In this document: one piece after another, positions 58,747 through 64,000 of the stretch
Numbering within the stretch: the first letter of the stretch is position 1
How the letters are laid out: the number at the start of each line of letters is the position of its first letter
Assembly: GCA_014804795.1 (NCBI GenBank)
Contig: JAAUZC010000015.1
Coordinates: 71,857-135,856, forward strand
From: Lachnospiraceae bacterium
GTDB lineage: Bacteria > Bacillota > Clostridia > Lachnospirales > Lachnospiraceae
DNA length: 64,000 nucleotides
Reading direction: 5' to 3'
Position numbers and translations under genes: made by a program
Notes under the pieces: model-generated
The model's input: only the letters and a program-made list of their open reading frames with translations
Told to the model about the DNA's origin: nothing
The model's database searches: none

Positions 58747-59370
58747 CTATGCCATACCTAAAGACTCCATGATTCTTTTATAAGAATCCAAATCGGGCAC
58801 CAGGATAAAAAATCCGTCGATATCTACATCATCTGTAAAATTTGTCTGTATCATCAGGATTCTATCTCCAAGCGCGCCAAACTCTATAGCGGGTACACTC
58901 AAGATGGCCCCCGCCATATCAATCGTAAGATCCGGTGCAGACGGAAATATTTTAAGACCTGTCAAATCTGACAGGGAATTCAGATAAGCACCTGTCATGA
59001 TATTGCCCATCTCTTTTAATACGGATATCTCCATCTCCCCAAACTCTTCTGCATCCGGATCTCCGAAACCGCCCAACATATGATTGACCAGATGTCTGGA
59101 AGATTCTTTTTCCATAAGGAACATCATGCTCCCATGAATATCTCCGTCCACTGACATATAGACACCTGCCATAATGGTTTCCGCTCCGCCGATTGCTTCC
59201 CCGACATCACGGAATTCGAAGAGTTCCGCCCTGGGTACTTTCATATCCACCTTTCGCTGCAGCATCTGCGCAAGCGCCGTCGCCGCATTTCCTGCTCCGA
59301 TATTGCCAATCTCTTTCAACACATCCAACTGGCTGGTTTCAATAGTATCCAACTCTGAGTTATTCCACAT
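58747..59370 (-). CDS. cheC: CheY-P phosphatase CheC
   Basis: A 207-residue CheC/CheX/FliY-family phosphatase. Both active sites are present: LDVLKEIGNIGAGNAATAL near residue 18 and ISVLKEMGNIMTGAYLNSL near residue 120, each with the Glu-x2-Asn pattern. It removes phosphate from CheY-P and is stimulated by CheD. RBS AAGGAGAGCAGGT before ATG 59370. Confidence 0.96.
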   Translation of the reverse strand: MWNNSELDTIETSQLDVLKEIGNIGAGNAATALAQMLQRKVDMKVPRAELFEFRDVGEAIGGAETIMAGVYMSVDGDIHGSMMFLMEKESSRHLVNHMLGGFGDPDAEEFGEMEISVLKEMGNIMTGAYLNSLSDLTGLKIFPSAPDLTIDMAGAILSVPAIEFGALGDRILMIQTNFTDDVDIDGFFILVPDLDSYKRIMESLGMA

Positions 59371-59436
59371 ACCTGCTCTCCTTATATCGCCTGACTCCCC
59401 GTCAACTCCAAATTTCAGAAAACAACCGGCTTTTTC

Positions 59437-59880
59437 CTATTCTGCCAGAACTTCATTCAGATCCAGTAACGATATGAGCGCGCCCTGATGTTTCCCTACT
59501 CCGGTAACAAACATCTCTTTTCCGGTTCTGTCATAAGACATCTTCTCAATACCGTCTACTTCCAACGTCACTACTTCCCTTACCGCATCAACGATCAGGC
59601 CGACAAATCCATGCTGATCATTTTTCACAATGACGATTCTGGTGTCCTTCGTATACTCGGCTTCCGGCAGTCCCATCTTCGTCCGGATATTCATAACCGG
59701 AATCACTTCTCCGCGCACATTGATCACACCCTTTATATAAGGCGCAACCTTCGGTACCCGGGTAATGCTGGACATATGAATGATATTGTCCACATATTTA
59801 ATGTCGATACCATACTGCTCTTCACCGACTCTTATCACGATAAACTGTATCGTCCCACTGCTGTTTTTCAGTTCTTCCAT
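59437..59880 (-). CDS. cheW: Chemotaxis coupling protein CheW
   Basis: A 147-residue CheW scaffold joining receptors to CheA, with FIVIRVGEEQYGIDIKYV, PYIKGVINVRGEVIPVMNI and the closing ALISLLDLNEVL. ATG 59880 is preferred, with GGGGGTGACTATC upstream; a GTG at 59895 is in frame. It begins 16 bases after the CheA stop. Confidence 0.97.
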   Translation of the reverse strand: MEELKNSSGTIQFIVIRVGEEQYGIDIKYVDNIIHMSSITRVPKVAPYIKGVINVRGEVIPVMNIRTKMGLPEAEYTKDTRIVIVKNDQHGFVGLIVDAVREVVTLEVDGIEKMSYDRTGKEMFVTGVGKHQGALISLLDLNEVLAE

Positions 59881-59896
59881 GATAGTCACCCCCACC

Positions 59897-62011
59897 TTAT
59901 ATCAATACATTCGTATCCAGAATCAATGCCACTTCGCCGTCACCGAGAATTGTCGCACCACTGATGATCCTGGTCTTGTCAACAAACTTGCCAAGTGATT
60001 TGATAACGATTTCCTGCTGTCCCATCAGTTTATCTACTACAAGACCTGCCAGCCTATCGCCCTTTTTGACGATGGCAACGATCATATTCTCGTTTTCTTT
60101 CCTCGTGGATTCAATATCCAGCACTTCGTTTAAACGGATCAACGGAATGACCGAACCGCGCAGATGGATCACTTCTTCGGACTGCACAAGTTTTACATCA
60201 CTGGGTGCAATATTTTCGAGGGTCGTCACGGAATTCAGGGCAATCGCATATTTCTCGCCGCCAACTTCCACCATCAGCGCCTGAATGATTGCCAGAGTCA
60301 GAGGCAGTCTGATGATCCATGTGCTGCCTTCACCCAACTCCGTCTTTACTTCCACTTCGCCGCCCAGCATTTCGATCTTGGATTTTACAACATCCAGACC
60401 AACGCCTCTTCCCGAAACGTCCGTCACTTCTTTTGCCGTGGAAAAGCTCGGCAGGAACAAGAGATCTATAATTTCCTTGTCGGTCATATTGAATGCCTGC
60501 TCCGGTGTTATGCTTCCCCTTTCAATGGCCTTATTTTTAACTTTTTCCACATCAATGCCGTTGCCGTCATCCCCTACCTCAATGATAACGTTATTACCGT
60601 CCTGGTAAGCATTCAGGAAAATGGTGCCGACTTCCGGTTTTTCTCTCTCTCTGCGGATCTCTGCGCTCTCAAGTCCGTGGTCAGCGGAGTTACGCAGAAG
60701 GTGCATCAGCGGATCGCCGATCTCATCCACTACCGTACGGTCAAGTTCTGTCTCTTCACCGCTCATAACCAGTTCAATCTTCTTATCCAGCTTCTTGGAC
60801 AGATCACGGATCATTCTCGGGAACTTATTTACCACGCTCTCAATGGGAACCATCCTTACTTTCATCACAGACTCATGAAGGCTGGTCGTCACATTCTCCA
60901 GATATTCGATCTGGCTGTCCACAGCAGCACTGCTCTCACTGTTTTCCTGGGTCGTAGCCGAAACAAGAGAGTTCTTTGCAATGATCAGCTCGCTGACAAG
61001 ATTCATCAGCACATCCAGCTTCTCGATATCCACTCTGACAGTACGGTTTCCGACTGCCTTCGCGTTCGCTTTCTTCTCCTGTTTTGCTCCGCCTACCGAC
61101 GCGGGTGCAGCCTTCTCGGCAGCCGCTGCCTTCACGGGCTCCGCTTTTGCCGGCGGATTGGGAACTGTCTTTTCGGCAGCCGTTTTCTCCGGTGCTTTCG
61201 CTTCTTCCCCATCCGAATCAGTTATTGTCATTTCTGCTCCCACAGCATCCTCAATCTCTGAAACGCTCTTTATTTCAGCAATCACCCGGTCAAGCGGACT
61301 TTCCGTGATCACGATGATCGTAAAGTCTAACTCAAACTTCTCATCCTCAATATCCTGCGCAGACGGGGATGAGATCACAATTTCGCCAAGTTCTTCCACT
61401 GCCTTGAACACCAGGAAAGATCTGGCCGCTTTTAAGATACAGGATTCCTGTACCTTTACAGTAATGCCATACACGTTCTTGCCCTGCTTCATCGCTTCCG
61501 AAAGAACATGCCGCTGCACATCGTCAAGCGGTATATCATTCCACTTATTTTCTCCTGAAGCGGAAACTGCATTTGATGTCGCCGGCTCCTCTTTCGGCTC
61601 CTCCGCTGCTTTTGCTGCATCCGCTTCTCCCGGATTCAGACAGTCATTGAGAAGCTTGATCAATGCCTCATTATCATTCGTACCCTCATCGGAATTTTCC
61701 TGGATATTGGTCGTATATTCTTCCAGAGCATCCAGACACTGGAACAGAATATCGATCATATGGGATTTGATCTTAATTGTGCCGTTTCTCACTTCTGAAA
61801 ATACATTTTCCATATCATGAGTCAGCGTCTGCATCCGCTTATATCCCATTGTGCCCGCCATTCCCTTCAAAGAATGCGCCGCACGGAAAATCTCGTTAAT
61901 AGTATCTTCATTTTCGGGATCCTGTTCCAGATTCAGAATTTCCGTATTCAGGCTCTGTAAATGTTCTCTTGTTTCATCCAGAAATATCTCCAGATATTGG
62001 CTTACATCCAT
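59897..62011 (-). CDS. cheA: Chemotaxis histidine kinase CheA
   Basis: A 704-residue class II histidine kinase. P1 (1-130) carries the phospho-His46 in FRAAHSLKGMAGTMGY; a P2 response-regulator-binding region (about 165-255) and an Ala/Pro/Lys-rich linker follow; P3 dimerisation (about 315-375, KLDVLMNLVSELIIAKNSLV); P4 kinase (about 380-560, N box RNSADHGLES, G1 GDDGNGIDVEKV, G2 GRGVGLDVVKSKI); P5 CheW-like (565-704). It phosphorylates CheY and CheB. cheB ends one base before its start. Confidence 0.98.
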   Translation of the reverse strand: MDVSQYLEIFLDETREHLQSLNTEILNLEQDPENEDTINEIFRAAHSLKGMAGTMGYKRMQTLTHDMENVFSEVRNGTIKIKSHMIDILFQCLDALEEYTTNIQENSDEGTNDNEALIKLLNDCLNPGEADAAKAAEEPKEEPATSNAVSASGENKWNDIPLDDVQRHVLSEAMKQGKNVYGITVKVQESCILKAARSFLVFKAVEELGEIVISSPSAQDIEDEKFELDFTIIVITESPLDRVIAEIKSVSEIEDAVGAEMTITDSDGEEAKAPEKTAAEKTVPNPPAKAEPVKAAAAEKAAPASVGGAKQEKKANAKAVGNRTVRVDIEKLDVLMNLVSELIIAKNSLVSATTQENSESSAAVDSQIEYLENVTTSLHESVMKVRMVPIESVVNKFPRMIRDLSKKLDKKIELVMSGEETELDRTVVDEIGDPLMHLLRNSADHGLESAEIRREREKPEVGTIFLNAYQDGNNVIIEVGDDGNGIDVEKVKNKAIERGSITPEQAFNMTDKEIIDLLFLPSFSTAKEVTDVSGRGVGLDVVKSKIEMLGGEVEVKTELGEGSTWIIRLPLTLAIIQALMVEVGGEKYAIALNSVTTLENIAPSDVKLVQSEEVIHLRGSVIPLIRLNEVLDIESTRKENENMIVAIVKKGDRLAGLVVDKLMGQQEIVIKSLGKFVDKTRIISGATILGDGEVALILDTNVLI

Positions 62012-62012
62012 G

Positions 62013-63080
62013 TCACTTTACCCCCACGTTCATGATAATTTCCTGTGCGACATTGTCAAGTTCAACGATCTGGTTTGCCAGCCCGGCCTTTACCACGCCC
62101 TTCGGCATACCATATACCGCACAGGTATTTTCCTGTTGTGCTATCACGTAAGTTTGTTTTTTTGCTTTCAGATTCCGGATTCCCGCGGTACCGTCCAAGC
62201 CCATTCCGGTAAGCACCACGCATACCACCTGGTCAAAAGGACTGTTGATCAGACTTTCATACATATAGTTGGCGCAGGGCTTTACTCCCTCTCTGGAAGG
62301 TTCGTCACTGTAGTGAATACAGCTCTTTCTCGTGTCAGAAGTAACATTCATATGCATACCGCCTTTGGATAGGTAAACATGTCCTTTCTGGAGTATCTCG
62401 CCTTCCCTCGCCTCACTCACCGTCACCTCGCTGAGTGCGTCAAGCCGCTCCGCCAGTGACTTCGTAAAGCCCACCGGCATATGCTGTACCAGCACTACCG
62501 GCGCATTCAGATCCTTTGGAAGTTTCGGAATAACCGCCTGCAATGCCTTGGGACCTCCGGTAGAACTCGCGATCGCCACGATCTTATTTCCGGCCACGGT
62601 ATGCTTTCTCACCATGGACACAAACTTTTTTTCAGCCGTGACATTTCTTACACTGACGTTTCTCCCGAAAACCGGCTCTCTGCTGCAGGCTACCGCATAC
62701 AGTGTTTCCTTAAATGTTTTCTGAAACTCCTCGGTTCTGTTGTTCTTGATGTTGGCAGACTTATGTACAAAATCTATGGCGCCTAACTCCAGCGCGTCCA
62801 ATGTTACCTTTGCACCATCTCTTGTATCGGTACTCGCCATCATGACTCTCGCGGGAATTTTCTGAACCTGAAGCTGTTTTAACAGTTCCAGACCTCCCAT
62901 GATCGGCATATTCACATCAAGCACCACTGCATCATACTTCTTCTTAGTCAGCAGATCCAACGCTTCCTTACCGTTTTTAGCGATATCCGCCACCTGGAAT
63001 CTATCATCCGCTTTCAGTATATCACACATGACCATTCTCATGAGTGCAGAGTCATCTACAACCAAAATATTTTTTCCCAT
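62013..63080 (-). CDS. cheB: Chemotaxis response regulator protein-glutamate methylesterase CheB
   Basis: A 355-residue receiver plus methylesterase. The receiver (1-120) has Asp9-Asp10 and phospho-Asp55 in VVLDVNMPIMGG. The esterase catalytic triad is Ser in IASSTGGPKA, His in VLVQHMPVGF and Asp in TGMGLDGTAGI. It demethylates receptors during adaptation. RBS GGGGAATG upstream of ATG 63080. cheR is not in the window. Confidence 0.98.
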   Translation of the reverse strand: MGKNILVVDDSALMRMVMCDILKADDRFQVADIAKNGKEALDLLTKKKYDAVVLDVNMPIMGGLELLKQLQVQKIPARVMMASTDTRDGAKVTLDALELGAIDFVHKSANIKNNRTEEFQKTFKETLYAVACSREPVFGRNVSVRNVTAEKKFVSMVRKHTVAGNKIVAIASSTGGPKALQAVIPKLPKDLNAPVVLVQHMPVGFTKSLAERLDALSEVTVSEAREGEILQKGHVYLSKGGMHMNVTSDTRKSCIHYSDEPSREGVKPCANYMYESLINSPFDQVVCVVLTGMGLDGTAGIRNLKAKKQTYVIAQQENTCAVYGMPKGVVKAGLANQIVELDNVAQEIIMNVGVK

Positions 63081-63103
63081 ATACCATCATTCCCCGCTGC
63101 TAT

Positions 63104-63829
63104 CTATTTTTTTACTACTTTATGACGCTGTCTTCGTTCTTCTTCAAATATATACTTAATGATTTCTTCTCTTATATCTTCGTCAATATTTATAAACTGA
63201 ACACGATGCTCCCATGTACCCGGTTTTTTTTCAAGTTCCTTTACAGACAACACTTTTCCCACCAGATTGTACGGTTTCTCTTTCCCTTTCATATTCAGTA
63301 CATACTCACAGTAAAGAACTGTTTCCGCTTCGTACTTCTGAGTAGAGATAAACCGTATACCGCCGCCGCTGATGTCCACAATAACGCCTTTCTTCAGGGG
63401 ACGTTCCTCCAGAAGGAAGAATTGTTCCTCCTTTGCCGCCTCAATCTCTTCCTCTTCGAGGGGCCTGCAGTTCATAACCAGCGCGCTGTTGAAACGGTAA
63501 TATTCCCTCCGCTGATGTTTCCTGAGATTGCTGGTCAACTCCGCCGCTACAATATAGACATTATTGCTTTTATAGCGATCCGATATCCTTACGTAACACT
63601 GGTATAACCCTTTTTCCGTATAAAAGAACAGATTATACTCTCCATCTACAGGCAGAAGTACTACCTGCCCTTTCTCGAGTGGCATCATGATCTCCAGCTG
63701 ATCTTCAGAAAGTACATCGAAAACTTTTGTCCGATATATCACTTTTTTTTCTTCCAGTCCGCCTTCCTCCGTCTTATTCACAGCCTCCATTTCGACAATC
63801 TGTCCTGCCGTTACGATCTCAGATAACAT
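63104..63829 (-). CDS. YcgR-like PilZ domain protein (c-di-GMP flagellar brake)
   Basis: A 241-residue protein with an N-terminal YcgR/FlgZ-like domain (1-100) and a C-terminal PilZ domain (about 105-230). The c-di-GMP motifs are RREYYRF (RxxxR) and DISGGGIRF (D/NxSxxG). On binding c-di-GMP such proteins slow the flagellar motor. GGAGATAGGTT, lying across the end of flhG, is the RBS for ATG 63829. Regulated inside the fla/che operon; a cyclase gene with intact GGEEF lies at 23.9 kb. Confidence 0.92.
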   Translation of the reverse strand: MLSEIVTAGQIVEMEAVNKTEEGGLEEKKVIYRTKVFDVLSEDQLEIMMPLEKGQVVLLPVDGEYNLFFYTEKGLYQCYVRISDRYKSNNVYIVAAELTSNLRKHQRREYYRFNSALVMNCRPLEEEEIEAAKEEQFFLLEERPLKKGVIVDISGGGIRFISTQKYEAETVLYCEYVLNMKGKEKPYNLVGKVLSVKELEKKPGTWEHRVQFINIDEDIREEIIKYIFEEERRQRHKVVKK

Positions 63830-63832
63830 AAC

Positions 63833-64000
63833 CTATCTCCTTCCTGTCATAATATGTGAAAAAAATGCCATCATACCGCGTTTTACTTTTGTACTTCCTT
63901 CCTCTTCATTCATCAGTTTCATCGCAATACCCCTGTAAGCCATGGCAGATTTTGCCGCCGGATTCTGAATGGAAACCGGCATCTGCTGCATCACGGCTTT
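63833..64000 (-). CDS. flhG: FlhG/MinD-like ATPase, C-terminal end (runs off right edge)
   Basis: The minus-strand frame from the right edge gives 55 C-terminal residues: AVMQQMPVSIQNPAAKSAMA, then YRGIAMKLMNEEE and a TAG at 63833-63835. The Q-Q-x-P-V-x-x-x-x-P-x-S/A-x-A-x-A pattern followed by an I-A-x-x-L helix is the end of FlhG/YlxH MinD-type ATPases that set flagellar number. Position before YcgR-CheB-CheA fits the usual flhF-flhG-cheB order. Confidence 0.75.
   Translation of the reverse strand, partial: KAVMQQMPVSIQNPAAKSAMAYRGIAMKLMNEEEGSTKVKRGMMAFFSHIMTGRR

Noticed and set aside
60164-61261. Open frame on the plus strand opposite cheA
   Set aside because: cheA is complete and unmistakable; this frame has no RBS and an unnatural composition.

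Overview
The window reads as chromosome of a motile, Gram-positive, low-GC Clostridia, most likely a Lachnospiraceae. The signs are PolC-type DNA polymerase III, an MEP isoprenoid pathway, a CheC/CheD chemotaxis system with a SigD-type sigma factor, strong AGGAGG-like ribosome sites, a GH78/GH3 glycan-use operon and the protein lengths and tails seen. Almost everything is on the minus strand; only the GH25 lysozyme (22396) and the AraC regulator (51121) are on the plus strand. I see no rRNA, tRNA, CRISPR array, transposase or phage gene.

Read in the direction of transcription (right to left), the window starts with the end of a fla/che operon: FlhG C-terminus, YcgR/PilZ, CheB, CheA, CheW, CheC, CheD, a small membrane protein, SigD, a SwrB-like protein and a YceG-like protein, closed by a terminator at 55.55 kb. 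Then come rpsB (own promoter and a folded leader) and tsf. The same backbone resumes at 30.3 kb with pyrH, frr, uppS, cdsA, dxr and rseP, again at 16.8 kb with ispG and polC, and at 5.5 kb with rplS, rbgA, rnhB, FliK-like, FlhB-like and yraN. This is the gene order known from Bacillus, so the interruptions show where accessory material sits.

Accessory blocks: (a) 40.9-53.5 kb, a two-gene Xre/nucleotidyltransferase module whose promoter spacer is a palindromic operator, and a sugar ABC/beta-phosphoglucomutase/GH3/GH78 operon divergent from an AraC regulator; (b) 30.4-40.7 kb, hybrid histidine kinase plus DHH phosphoesterase, an unknown lysine-rich protein, a DUF2156-GNAT protein with argJ, and a polysaccharide deacetylase and bactofilin leading into pyrH; (c) 16.9-24.9 kb, a REC-GGDEF cyclase, a choline-binding GH25 lysozyme, a VanG-type D-Ala-D-Ser ligase with a VanT-type membrane serine racemase, and a PP2C phosphatase with a non-PASTA Ser/Thr kinase; (d) 5.7-11.1 kb, a MacB/FtsX-type ABC pair whose permease carries a roughly 400-residue coiled coil, plus a membrane-anchored EEP hydrolase.

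The items most worth a second look are the vanG-vanT pair without vanXY, vanR or vanS; the Xre/nucleotidyltransferase module; the rpsB leader; a 37-bp dispersed palindromic repeat; the direct repeats before the sugar operon; and a SigD-like promoter before a gene of unknown function. None of these is proven new by sequence reading alone.
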